Source: Tepidimonas sp. UBA997
GTDB lineage: Bacteria > Pseudomonadota > Gammaproteobacteria > Burkholderiales > Burkholderiaceae_C
DNA: 24,011 nucleotides
NCBI GenBank assembly: GCA_002291945.1
Contig: DBAZ01000081.1
Coordinates: forward strand, 14,257-38,267
Reading direction: 5' to 3'
A model generated the notes under the pieces. The model saw only the letters and a list, made by a program, of their open reading frames with translations. It was not told the origin of the DNA and searched no databases. Made by a program: the position numbers and the translations under genes. The stretch's first letter is position 1; each line of letters opens with the position of its first letter. This document shows, piece by piece, positions 1 to 7,112 of this stretch.

Positions 1-1178
1 ATCTCGGAGGTGGAAATCATCTGGATGTTGATGCCCTCTTCGCTCAGGCAACGGAACATGCGGCTGGCCACGCCGACGTGGCTGCGCATGCCGATGCCCA
101 CGATGCTGACCTTGCAGATGCGGGCGTCGCCCAGCACCTCGGCTGCACCCAGCTTGGGCACCACCTGCGTCTTGAGCAAGTCCAGCGTCTTGGCCAGATC
201 GTTGCGGTGTACGGTGAAGCTGAAGTCGGTCTTGCCGTCTTTGCTGATGTTCTGGATGATCACATCGACTTCCACATTGGCATCGGCCACAGCACCCAGA
301 ATCTGGTAGGCGATGCCGGGCCTGTCGGGCACGGCGAGCACGGCGACCTTGGCTTCATCGCGGTTGAAGGCAATACCGGAAACGACAGCTTGTTCCATGG
401 ATTCGTCATCCTCAAAAGTGATCAGGGTGCCCGACTGGGCTTCTTCGGTCAGGTCGATGTCCCACGAGGTGAAGCTCGACAGGACGCGGATCGGCACGCG
501 GTACTTGCCGGCAAATTCCACCGAGCGTATCTGCAGCACCTTGGAGCCCATGCTGGCCATTTCCAGCATTTCCTCGAAGCTGACGCGCTCCAGGCGGCGG
601 GCTTCGGGTACCACGCGCGGGTCGGTGGTATAGACGCCATCGACATCGGTGTAGATCAGGCACTCCACCGCACCGATGGCCGCCGCCACGGCGACGGCCG
701 AGGTATCCGACCCGCCGCGCCCCAGCGTGGTCACGTTGCCTGCCGCGTCGATGCCTTGAAAGCCGGTGATGATGACCACCTTGCCCGCCGCGAGCTCGGT
801 TTTGACGCGGCTGTCATCGATCGATTCGATGCGGGCCTTGGTGTAGGCGTCGTTGGTGCAAACCGGTACTTGCCAGCCTGAAAAACTGATCGCTTGCAGG
901 CCCTCGGCTTGCAGGGCGATGGCCAGCAGGGCCGACGAGGCCTGCTCACCCGTGGCCGCCAACTGATCGAGTTCGCGGTAATAGGCCGTGGTCGGCGGTT
1001 GCGGTGCCACTTCCTTGGCCAGGGCGAGGAGGCGGTTGGTTTCGCCGCTCATGGCGCTGGGCACGACCACCATCTGGTGCCCGGCGCGGTGCCACTTGGC
1101 GATCCGCTTGGCGACGTTGCGGATGCGCTCGGTCGAGCCCATGCTGGTGCCGCCGTATTTGTGAACTATCAGTGCCAT
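1..1178 (-). CDS. lysC: Aspartokinase (LysC), C-terminus cut off by the window edge
   Basis: Aspartokinase phosphorylates L-aspartate with ATP, the first step towards lysine, threonine and methionine, and also towards diaminopimelate for peptidoglycan. The reading frame opens at ATG (complement of 1176-1178) with MALIVHKYGGTSMGS, whose KYGGTS element is the conserved amino-acid-kinase substrate/ATP motif. It runs without a stop to base 1, giving 392 codons. The kinase domain covers roughly residues 1-240. Two ACT domains follow, and the last visible residues (GINIQMISTSEI) belong to the second ACT domain, so about 25-30 residues lie outside the window. ACT domains in this family bind lysine and/or threonine for feedback inhibition. 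No clear Shine-Dalgarno precedes the start. The gene is last in the cysS-accA-tilS direction, 71 bases after tilS, and that gap carries a TATAAT hexamer and a hairpin. Confidence 0.97.
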   Translation of the reverse strand, partial: MALIVHKYGGTSMGSTERIRNVAKRIAKWHRAGHQMVVVPSAMSGETNRLLALAKEVAPQPPTTAYYRELDQLAATGEQASSALLAIALQAEGLQAISFSGWQVPVCTNDAYTKARIESIDDSRVKTELAAGKVVIITGFQGIDAAGNVTTLGRGGSDTSAVAVAAAIGAVECLIYTDVDGVYTTDPRVVPEARRLERVSFEEMLEMASMGSKVLQIRSVEFAGKYRVPIRVLSSFTSWDIDLTEEAQSGTLITFEDDESMEQAVVSGIAFNRDEAKVAVLAVPDRPGIAYQILGAVADANVEVDVIIQNISKDGKTDFSFTVHRNDLAKTLDLLKTQVVPKLGAAEVLGDARICKVSIVGIGMRSHVGVASRMFRCLSEEGINIQMISTSE

Positions 1179-1212
1179 GTGTGGAAATTGAATCAGTGCC
1201 GGAGTTGCATCC

Positions 1213-1243
1213 GTTTTGCGAGGCCGGCCACCTGCCGCAAAAC
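1213..1243 (-). promoter_or_regulatory. Inverted repeat in the lysC leader
   Basis: The 8-base arms GTTTTGCG (1213-1220) and CGCAAAAC (1236-1243) are perfect reverse complements around a 15-base loop that itself contains the palindrome GGCCGGCC (1222-1229). The repeat lies 33-63 bases upstream of the lysC start, inside the only sizeable gap in this gene cluster. No T-run follows it on the lysC strand, so it does not look like a simple intrinsic terminator. It may be a leader hairpin or a protein-binding site; its function is unknown. Confidence 0.4.
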
Positions 1244-1248
1244 CGCTG

Positions 1249-1254
1249 ATTATA
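1249..1254 (-). promoter_or_regulatory. Possible -10 element for lysC
   Basis: The complement of 1249-1254 reads TATAAT, the exact sigma-70 -10 consensus, and overlaps the tilS stop codon. No good -35 hexamer sits 16-18 bases upstream; the nearest candidate, TTCGAG, is at 19 bases. It could give lysC a promoter separate from the upstream genes, but the hexamer alone is weak evidence. Confidence 0.3.
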
Positions 1255-2242
1255 GTTTCGTGGCTTGCCCGGGCTCGAACACCAGTATCTCGCCTAGTCG
1301 GCGCACATGGCCCAGCCCGACTTTGAGCGAAATGGCGTGCCCCCGGGTGGTACAGGCGGCGACCTGCCGCAACAAGGCCAGCAACTGCGCCTCGCTGGCC
1401 TGACGCGCCCCCGCCTGACGCAGCCAGTAACGCAGCACATTGCCCTGGCGGTTGACGCTCAAGGCCTGCAGGGCGCGTATCGCCGGGGGTTGACCCACCT
1501 GGGCCAGATCGATCTGCGCCAGTTCCTCCAGCAGCGTCTGCGCCTGGGCGGCATGACGGGCGCTGCGCACCAGCAAGGGCGTTGCAGCGGGAAAGGTGCG
1601 CTCCCAAGCGGGCAGCAGTTGATGACGAATCCGATTGCGGGTGAACCGGGCATCGGTGTTGCTGGGGTCTTGCACGCAAGCGATGCCTTGGTCATGCAAC
1701 CAGTCGCGCAGTGTGCGCCCCGATACCGCCAGCCAAGGCCTCATGAACGGCACACCGTCGTGCTGTATGCAGGCCGGCATGGCGGCCAGGCCCGGCAGGC
1801 CGGCACCGCGCGAGAGCGCCAGCAGCACGGTTTCGGCCTGATCCTCCCGATGCTGGCCCAGCAGCACCGCCGCTGCACCCTGCTGGCGGGCCAGTTGCGC
1901 CAGGGCCGGGTAGCGGGCCTGCCGTGCCACCGCCTCCAGGCTCTCGCCCGGCCGGACTTGGGCCTGCACCTGCCGCACGTGCAGCGCAATTCCCCAGTCG
2001 GCGCAAAAAGCGCTGGCGTGCTGCTCGAAGTCGGTGGCCGCCTGCTGCAGACCGTGGTTGATGTGCAGGGCCAGCACCCGTTGCGGCCACACGCGCCAAG
2101 CCGCCAGCAGCAAGGCGGTGGAGTCGGCACCACCGCTGTACGCCACCGCCAGCGGCCCAGCACCAGCGGGCAGTGCCAGTTCGTGCAAGGCCGCCAGGCC
2201 CGGGTGCGACGACCAGTCCACCGCCAGAGCGCTGCGGCCCAC
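1250..2242 (-). CDS. tilS: tRNA(Ile)-lysidine synthetase TilS
   Basis: TilS uses ATP and lysine to convert C34 of the CAU-anticodon tRNA(Ile) to lysidine, so that it reads AUA and is charged with isoleucine. The N-terminal PP-loop motif SGGADS is clear about 35 residues from the proposed start. Further conserved elements are HINHGLQ, GQHREDQAETVLL and the RNRIRH region. The frame is open upstream inside accA, but that part is accA sequence read in another frame. The first sensible start is GTG at 2242, four bases after the accA stop, with AAGG upstream; a second GTG at 2221 is possible. The product is about 330 residues, much shorter than the roughly 430 of E. coli TilS. It keeps the substrate-binding domain but appears to lack the far C-terminal TilS_C domain. 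It is tightly coupled to accA. Confidence 0.92.
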   Translation of the reverse strand: MGRSALAVDWSSHPGLAALHELALPAGAGPLAVAYSGGADSTALLLAAWRVWPQRVLALHINHGLQQAATDFEQHASAFCADWGIALHVRQVQAQVRPGESLEAVARQARYPALAQLARQQGAAAVLLGQHREDQAETVLLALSRGAGLPGLAAMPACIQHDGVPFMRPWLAVSGRTLRDWLHDQGIACVQDPSNTDARFTRNRIRHQLLPAWERTFPAATPLLVRSARHAAQAQTLLEELAQIDLAQVGQPPAIRALQALSVNRQGNVLRYWLRQAGARQASEAQLLALLRQVAACTTRGHAISLKVGLGHVRRLGEILVFEPGQATKL

Positions 2243-2246
2243 CGGG

Positions 2247-3230
2247 TCAGCCCTTGGAGCTATCTGCCTTGGTGTCGTTGAAGCGCCCGTAGCCGTTGAT
2301 GCGGGCGTAACGGCGCTCCACCAGTTCCTTCGGCTTGAGATCGGCCACCTGACGGTAGGCGTCGTTGAGCGCCCGCTTGAGAAAAGAAGCCATCTGCTTG
2401 GGATCGCGGTGCGCCCCACCGACCGGCTCATTGACGATCTTGTCCACCAGTCCGAGCGCCTTCAGGCGATGCGCCGTGATGCCCAGCGCCTCGGCGGCGT
2501 CGGCAGCACGCTCGCTGGTTTTCCACAAAATCGAGGCACAGCCTTCCGGGCTGATGACCGAATACACCGAGTACTGCAGCATCAGCACCTGGTCGGCCAC
2601 GGCGATGGCCAGCGCACCACCCGAGCCGCCTTCACCGATGATGGTGGAGATGATCGGCACTTCGAGTTGCGCCATTTCAAAAATATTGCGCCCGATGGCT
2701 TCGGACTGGCCACGCTCCTCGGCGTCGATGCCGGGAAAAGCGCCGGGCGTATCGACGAAAGTGAACACCGGTAGCTTGAATTTTTCGGCCAGCTTCATCA
2801 GGCGCAGGGCCTTGCGGTAGCCCTCCGGGCGGGTCATGCCGAAGTTGCGAACGGTGCGCTCCTTGGTGTCGCGGCCCTTCTGCTGGCCCAACACCATGCA
2901 GGGCTGGCCATTGAATCGTGCCAAGCCCCCGACGATGCTCAGGTCATCGGAAAAGTGACGGTCGCCGTGGAGTTCGACGAAATGGGTAAAGACTTCGCGC
3001 ACGTAGTCCAGCGTGTAGGGCCGGTCGCTGTGGCGCGCGATCTTGGTCACTTGCCAAGGAGTCAGGTTGCTGTAGATGTCTTTGGTGAGCTGCTGGCTTT
3101 TCTTGCTCAGTTGCTCGATTTCTTCCGAAATGTCCACCGCCGATTCGGTCTGGACGTAACGCAGCTCTTCGATTTTGGTTTCCAGCTCCGCCACGGCATG
3201 CTCGAAATCCAGAAATGTTTTTTTCGCCAA
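2247..3230 (-). CDS. accA: Acetyl-CoA carboxylase carboxyltransferase subunit alpha
   Basis: AccA and AccD form the carboxyltransferase that moves the carboxyl group from carboxybiotin to acetyl-CoA, giving malonyl-CoA for fatty acid synthesis in the cytoplasm. The 327-residue product has the family's usual length (E. coli 319). It begins with the typical helical N-terminus (KTFLDFEHAVAELETKIEEL). Downstream it carries the crotonase-fold core with FVDTPGAFPG, IGEGGSGGALA and SPEGCASILWK, the glycine-rich stretches that form the oxyanion/CoA site. The start codon is TTG (complement of 3228-3230), with GGAG seven bases upstream. It lies 37 bases after the glycosylase gene and 4 bases before the tilS GTG, so it is probably cotranscribed with both. 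Confidence 0.97.
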   Translation of the reverse strand: MAKKTFLDFEHAVAELETKIEELRYVQTESAVDISEEIEQLSKKSQQLTKDIYSNLTPWQVTKIARHSDRPYTLDYVREVFTHFVELHGDRHFSDDLSIVGGLARFNGQPCMVLGQQKGRDTKERTVRNFGMTRPEGYRKALRLMKLAEKFKLPVFTFVDTPGAFPGIDAEERGQSEAIGRNIFEMAQLEVPIISTIIGEGGSGGALAIAVADQVLMLQYSVYSVISPEGCASILWKTSERAADAAEALGITAHRLKALGLVDKIVNEPVGGAHRDPKQMASFLKRALNDAYRQVADLKPKELVERRYARINGYGRFNDTKADSSKG

Positions 3231-3236
3231 GGCAAA

Positions 3237-3240
3237 CTCC
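3237..3240 (-). promoter_or_regulatory. Shine-Dalgarno setting the TTG start of accA
   Basis: The complement of 3237-3240 is GGAG, seven bases before the TTG at 3230. No in-frame ATG or GTG gives the conserved N-terminus, so this site supports the non-ATG start. Confidence 0.6.
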
Positions 3241-3267
3241 TAGGGTCTTGGGTGGGCAGCCGCCGGG

Positions 3268-3894
3268 TCAGTAAGCCACCGGCAGCGGATCCAGCGATCG
3301 CCAAATATACCAAGTCGCCACGCTGCAGTACGGCGTCCAGGCCGTGGCCACCTCACGGGCATCGCTGCGGCTTACCGGATCGCCCGAGAAATAGCTCTGG
3401 CTGATGCCCCGGATCAGCCCGACGTCGTCGAGCGGCAGCACGTTGGGCCGCATCAGGTAAAAAATGAGAAACATCTCGGCCGTCCAGCGCCCGATGCCAC
3501 GAATGGCGACGAGTTGCTTGACGATGGCCTCGTCGTCCATGCCCGACCAGTCCTGCGGGCGCAAGGCTCCAGTGTCGAAATGCAGCGCCAGATCGACCAG
3601 GTATTCCACCTTGCGCGCACTCAGGCCGGCCGCCCGCATGTCATCGACCTTCAGGCGCAACAACTGCGCGGGCTCCATCTGGGGCATGAGGGCGACGAAA
3701 CGCTCCCACACGGCCTGGGCGGCCTTGACCGAAATCTGCTGGCCGATCACGCTGCGCACCAGGGTGGTGAACGGGTCGCCACGAGATTGCAGCGAGACGT
3801 TGGGAAACTGCGGGATGAGTCGGTTCATCACGCGGTCGCGCTGCATCAGGTGCTGGCAACCATCGGCCCAGTAAGCGGGGGCAGTCAAGGTCAT
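3268..3894 (-). CDS. DNA-3-methyladenine glycosylase II (AlkA/MAG-type, HhH-GPD)
   Basis: This cytoplasmic base-excision repair enzyme removes alkylated purines such as 3-methyladenine by cleaving the N-glycosidic bond. The 208-residue product is the short form of the family (HhH-GPD core without the AlkA N-terminal domain). LVRSVIGQQISVKAA is the conserved early helix. AIRGIGRWTAEMF, around residue 130-145, is the helix-hairpin-helix with its following Trp. In LPLDDVGL the second Asp (residue 157) matches the catalytic Asp of AlkA (D238). The ATG start sits six bases after the cysS stop. The same neighbourhood (cysS upstream, accA downstream) is common in Comamonadaceae as far as I know. Whether the exact family name should be AlkA or MAG cannot be settled from sequence alone. 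Confidence 0.92.
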   Translation of the reverse strand: MTLTAPAYWADGCQHLMQRDRVMNRLIPQFPNVSLQSRGDPFTTLVRSVIGQQISVKAAQAVWERFVALMPQMEPAQLLRLKVDDMRAAGLSARKVEYLVDLALHFDTGALRPQDWSGMDDEAIVKQLVAIRGIGRWTAEMFLIFYLMRPNVLPLDDVGLIRGISQSYFSGDPVSRSDAREVATAWTPYCSVATWYIWRSLDPLPVAY

Positions 3895-3900
3895 GAGGCC

Positions 3901-5304
3901 TCAGACCCTTTCCCAGGTGGTGCCCGACGGGCCGTCTTTCAGCAGCACGCCCTGCCCCAGCAAGGCCTGACGAATGGCGTCGGCCTCGGCCCAGTTTTTG
4001 GCGGCTTTGGCGGCGGCACGGGCGTCGATTTGGGCCGCGATCTGGGCCGCAAACTCGGCCATGCCTTCGGCTTCATCGGGCCCGCCGGTCGAGCCGCCTT
4101 GCAAAAAGGCCCTCGGGTCTTCCTGCAGCAAACCGAGCGTGGCCCCGAGAGCTTTCAGCAGCCCGGCCTGTTGCGCCGAGCGCGACCGGTTGACTTCGGT
4201 GGCCAGCTCAAACAGCACGGCCACCGCCTCCGGGGTGCCAAAGTCCTCGTTCATGGCAGCCTGGAAGCGGGCGGCATGGGGTTCGGCCCAGTCGATACGG
4301 GCGGCAGCAGCCGGTACCGCGTCCAGCGCGGTGTAGAGCCGCTTGAGCGCGGCCCGGGCATCGTCGAGATGGGCGTCGCTGTAATGCAACGCGCTGCGGT
4401 AGTGGGCGCGCAGAATGAAGAAGCGCACCGTTTCGGCGTCGTACTTCTGCAGCACCTCGCGGATGGTGAAGAAGTTGCCCAGGCTCTTGGACATTTTTTC
4501 GTTGTCCACACGCACGAAACCGTTGTGCATCCAGACCGTGGCCAGCGCCTGGCCGGTGGCACCTTCGCTCTGGGCGATCTCGTTTTCGTGGTGCGGGAAC
4601 TGCAGGTCGGCACCGCCGCCGTGGATGTCGAAGCTCGCGCCCAGCATCTCGCCGCTCATGGCCGAGCATTCGATGTGCCAGCCGGGGCGGCCTAGGCCGT
4701 AAGGGCTGGCCCACTGGGCTTCGGCTGGCTCGCTGGGCTTGGCGGCTTTCCAGAGCACGAAGTCGAGCGGGTCGTGCTTGCCATCATCGACCGCCACCCG
4801 CTCGCCCGCACGCAGGTCGTCCAAGCTCTTGCCCGAGAGCTTGCCGTAGCCGTCGAACTGGCGCACGGCGTAGTTCACGTCGCCGTTGCTGCTGCGGTAA
4901 GCCAGCCCTTTGCGTTCCAGCCGCCCGATCAGGTTGAGCATCTGGGGCACGTAGTCCGTGGCCCGCGGTTCGTGGGTGGGCCGCTCGATCTTCAGCGCAT
5001 CGGCATCTTGGTGCAGGGCTTGCACCATGCGGTCGGTCAGGTGGCGTATGGTTTCCCCGTTCTGCAGCGCACGGGCGATGATCTTGTCGTCGATGTCGGT
5101 CACGTTGCGCACGTAGGTTACGCGGTAGCCGCTGGCCTTGAGCCAGCGCTGCACCACGTCAAAGGCCACCATGGAGCGGGCATGGCCCAAGTGGCACAGA
5201 TCATAGACCGTCATGCCGCAGACATACATGCGGACATGGCCAAGCTCCAGCGGTGTGAAAGCGTCCACGCGACGCGTCAACGAGTTGTAGATACGCAATG
5301 TCAT
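3901..5304 (-). CDS. cysS: Cysteinyl-tRNA synthetase
   Basis: CysRS is a class I synthetase that activates cysteine with ATP and loads tRNA(Cys). The 467-residue product matches the family (E. coli 461). HLGH at 38-41 is the HIGH-type motif, and KMSKS at 270-274 is the second ATP-binding signature. The zinc site is complete: Cys29, Cys213, His238 and Glu242 line up with C28, C209, H234 and E238 of E. coli. The frame stays open 165 bases further upstream, but the conserved N-terminus (MTLRIYNSLTRR) fixes the start at the ATG at 5304. That extension would also cover the leader and start of the divergent TPR gene. It is the first gene of the minus-strand cluster running to lysC. A TATACT hexamer (complement of 5347-5352) is a candidate -10 but has no good -35 partner. 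Confidence 0.98.
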   Translation of the reverse strand: MTLRIYNSLTRRVDAFTPLELGHVRMYVCGMTVYDLCHLGHARSMVAFDVVQRWLKASGYRVTYVRNVTDIDDKIIARALQNGETIRHLTDRMVQALHQDADALKIERPTHEPRATDYVPQMLNLIGRLERKGLAYRSSNGDVNYAVRQFDGYGKLSGKSLDDLRAGERVAVDDGKHDPLDFVLWKAAKPSEPAEAQWASPYGLGRPGWHIECSAMSGEMLGASFDIHGGGADLQFPHHENEIAQSEGATGQALATVWMHNGFVRVDNEKMSKSLGNFFTIREVLQKYDAETVRFFILRAHYRSALHYSDAHLDDARAALKRLYTALDAVPAAAARIDWAEPHAARFQAAMNEDFGTPEAVAVLFELATEVNRSRSAQQAGLLKALGATLGLLQEDPRAFLQGGSTGGPDEAEGMAEFAAQIAAQIDARAAAKAAKNWAEADAIRQALLGQGVLLKDGPSGTTWERV

Positions 5305-5334
5305 CAGGGCAGGCAGGGGTGAAAACCCCTCAGA

Positions 5335-5340
5335 TACAAT
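5335..5340 (+). promoter_or_regulatory. Possible -10 element for the TPR-cyclophilin-lpxH gene group
   Basis: TACAAT lies 50 bases upstream of the TPR gene start in the 86-base divergent gap with cysS. It matches the -10 consensus at 5 of 6 positions, but no convincing -35 hexamer lies at 16-18 bases. On the opposite strand TATACT (5347-5352) could serve cysS, so the two promoters may overlap. Confidence 0.3.
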
Positions 5341-5390
5341 CCATCGAGTATATCGGGGCCGAGCCATTTCGGGCCGTTTTCTGCCACCAC

Positions 5391-5990
5391 ATGAACTTCC
5401 TTGCTTACCTGCTGCACCCGTTGCGCGTCTCTGGCTTGTGGCCCCTGTGCCGGGCCGTTTGTGCAGCAACCGTGGCCTGCCTCGGGCTGGCTGCCAGCCC
5501 GGCGTTGGCCCAGGACGCGCCTTACGACCGCGTGGAGCGCTGGCTGAAGGCCGGTGAACTCGCCCTGGCCCTGAACGAAGCCCAGACCTGGCTGACCAAA
5601 CACCCCAGAGACCCGCAGATGCGCTTTCTGAGCGGCGTCATCCTCAAGCAGCGGGGCGACTTGGCGGCGGCACGCGAGACCTTTAGCGCCCTGACGCGCG
5701 ACTTCCCCGAATTGCCCGAGCCGTACAACAACCTGGCGGTGCTGGAAGCAGCCGAAGGCCGGCTGGCCGAAGCCCGGCAGGCACTGGAAATGGCGATCCG
5801 CCTGCACCCGACTTACGCCACCGCCCACCGCAACTTGGGCGATCTGTGGCTGCGCATGGCCGCCGAGTCCTACCGCAGCGCCCTGCTGCATGGCGGCGGG
5901 ACCCCGGCGGATGTGCAGCATCTGCAGGCGGTGGAGCGCCTTCTGCCCCCTTCATCCCCTTCGTATCCCTCCCCTCCCTCCCCTCGCTGA
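5391..5990 (+). CDS. Secreted tetratricopeptide-repeat protein
   Basis: The 199-residue protein starts at the ATG at 5391. A signal peptide follows: a hydrophobic stretch, then LGLAASPALAQ with an AxA-type cleavage site before QDAPYDR, so it is probably periplasmic. The mature part is made of TPR-like helical pairs, including LALNEAQTWLTKHPRDPQM, RFLSGVILKQRGDLAAARE and YNNLAVLEAAEGRLAEARQAL. TPRs mediate protein-protein contacts; no enzymatic motif is seen. The end is odd: the last 15 or so residues are Ser/Pro-rich and come from a pyrimidine tract with a 9-base tandem duplication. It is followed 14 bases later by an exported cyclophilin, so a role in periplasmic folding or assembly is a reasonable guess from context only. 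Confidence 0.85.
   Translation: MNFLAYLLHPLRVSGLWPLCRAVCAATVACLGLAASPALAQDAPYDRVERWLKAGELALALNEAQTWLTKHPRDPQMRFLSGVILKQRGDLAAARETFSALTRDFPELPEPYNNLAVLEAAEGRLAEARQALEMAIRLHPTYATAHRNLGDLWLRMAAESYRSALLHGGGTPADVQHLQAVERLLPPSSPSYPSPPSPR
5967..5984 (+). repeat. Tandem 9-base duplication with G-quadruplex motif on the minus strand
   Basis: CCCTCCCCT occurs twice in direct tandem (5967-5975, 5976-5984) at the very end of the TPR coding region, where it encodes Ser/Pro residues. The minus strand of 5967-5983 has four runs of three or four G separated by single A residues, a textbook G-quadruplex pattern with the shortest loops. Confidence 0.85.
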
Positions 5991-6004
5991 CCCGATCCGT
6001 TTCC

Positions 6005-6601
6005 ATGACCACCCTGCTCTCTCGCCGTTCATGGCAGCGCCTAGCTGCCACCTCCTTGCTGTCTGGCTGCGTCGCGCTGTCCAGCGCCACGGCCCAGACC
6101 CAGCCGCCGCGCGTCACACTGGAAACCAGCTTGGGCCGCATCGTGCTCGAACTCGATCCGCAACGCGCCCCGGTCACGGTGGCCAACTTCATCCAGTACG
6201 TGCAAGACGGCCATTACGACGGGACCGTATTCCACCGGGTGATTCCCAACTTCATGATCCAGGGCGGCGGCTTCAGCGCCGACATGCGGCAAAAACCCAC
6301 CCGCGCACCGATCGAGCTGGAGTCGCGCAACGGCCTGAGCAACACCGTCGGTACGGTGGCCATGGCCCGCACCAACGTCCCGAACTCGGCCACGGCGCAG
6401 TTTTTCATCAACGTCAGCAACAACACCTTCCTCGACCAGGCCAACTCCCCCGACCGCCACGGCTACGCCGTGTTTGGGCGGGTGGTCGGTGGCATGGACG
6501 TGGTCGAACGCATACGCACGGTGCCCACCACCCGCCGCAACATGCATACCGACGTGCCTGCCACCCCCGTCACCATCATCAAAGCCACTCTGGAGAAATA
6601 A
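6005..6601 (+). CDS. Exported peptidyl-prolyl cis-trans isomerase (cyclophilin), probable lipoprotein
   Basis: Cyclophilins speed cis-trans isomerisation of Xaa-Pro bonds. The 198-residue product starts at the ATG at 6005; the upstream open frame is antisense-like noise over the TPR gene. Residues 1-30 form an export signal: RR at 7-8, a short hydrophobic core, then LSGC at 19-22, a perfect lipobox that would make Cys22 the lipidated first residue. A signal peptidase I site near SSATA-Q is the alternative. The catalytic domain shows the cyclophilin core: VFHRVIPNFMIQGG (active-site Arg in FHR), TARAN-like VAMARTNVPNSATAQFFIN, and YAVFGRVV near the end. It resembles the short bacterial PpiA/PpiB group. 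The next gene, four bases downstream, is a cytoplasmic paralogue. Confidence 0.92.
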   Translation: MTTLLSRRSWQRLAATSLLSGCVALSSATAQTQPPRVTLETSLGRIVLELDPQRAPVTVANFIQYVQDGHYDGTVFHRVIPNFMIQGGGFSADMRQKPTRAPIELESRNGLSNTVGTVAMARTNVPNSATAQFFINVSNNTFLDQANSPDRHGYAVFGRVVGGMDVVERIRTVPTTRRNMHTDVPATPVTIIKATLEK

Positions 6602-6605
6602 AACC

Positions 6606-7112
6606 ATGGCCAACCCCCAAGTCGAACTGCACATCACCGGCCACGGCGTCATCACCGTCGAACTCGCTGCCGACCAAGCACCCAAGTCGGCGGCCAATTT
6701 TCTGGCCTATGTGAACAGCGGGCATTACGACAACACCATCTTCCACCGGGTCATCGACGGCTTCATGATTCAAGGCGGCGGCTTCGAGCCGGGCATGAAG
6801 CAGAAGCCGACGCGGGAGCCGATCGAAAACGAGGCCAACAACGGCCTGAAGAACGAACGCTACACGCTGGCCATGGCCCGCACCCAGGCACCCCACTCGG
6901 CCACTGCCCAGTTTTTCATCAATGTGGCCGACAACGGTTTTCTCAACCACACCGCCCCATCGATGCAAGGCTGGGGGTACGCCGTCTTTGGCAAGGTCGT
7001 GGCAGGCACCGAGATCGTGGACGCCATTCGTGCCACCAAGACCGGCCGCAAGGGCTTCCACGACGACGTGCCGCTGACTGACGTGGTGCTGGAAAAGGCG
7101 GTAGCCCTCTGA
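6606..7112 (+). CDS. ppiB: Cytoplasmic peptidyl-prolyl cis-trans isomerase B (cyclophilin)
   Basis: The 168-residue cyclophilin has no signal peptide and so should act in the cytoplasm. Conserved core motifs are IFHRVIDGFMIQGGG, NERYTLAMART, SATAQFFINVADN and YAVFGKVVAGTEIVD. The catalytic Arg (FHR) and the Gln/Phe pocket residues (FMIQ, QFFIN) are in place. The start is the ATG at 6606, four bases after the preceding cyclophilin stop, with GGAG inside the end of that gene serving as Shine-Dalgarno. The two tandem genes are clearly paralogous (shared PTR-PIE, SATAQFFIN and YAVFG elements). The stop codon overlaps the apparent CTG start of lpxH, an order (ppiB then lpxH) also seen in E. coli. 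Confidence 0.95.
   Translation: MANPQVELHITGHGVITVELAADQAPKSAANFLAYVNSGHYDNTIFHRVIDGFMIQGGGFEPGMKQKPTREPIENEANNGLKNERYTLAMARTQAPHSATAQFFINVADNGFLNHTAPSMQGWGYAVFGKVVAGTEIVDAIRATKTGRKGFHDDVPLTDVVLEKAVAL

Noticed and set aside
1179..1249. A lysine riboswitch ahead of lysC
   Set aside because: The gap is only 71 bases, far too short for the L-box of about 170 bases, and its conserved core is not seen.
3514..4695. A 393-codon plus-strand open frame opposite cysS and the glycosylase
   Set aside because: It spans two real genes and the gap between them with no motif or ribosome-binding site; it is a shadow of GC-rich coding sequence.
5305..5469. A 55-residue N-terminal extension of CysRS
   Set aside because: The added residues are not conserved and would run antisense through the leader and start of the TPR gene; the family N-terminus begins at 5304.
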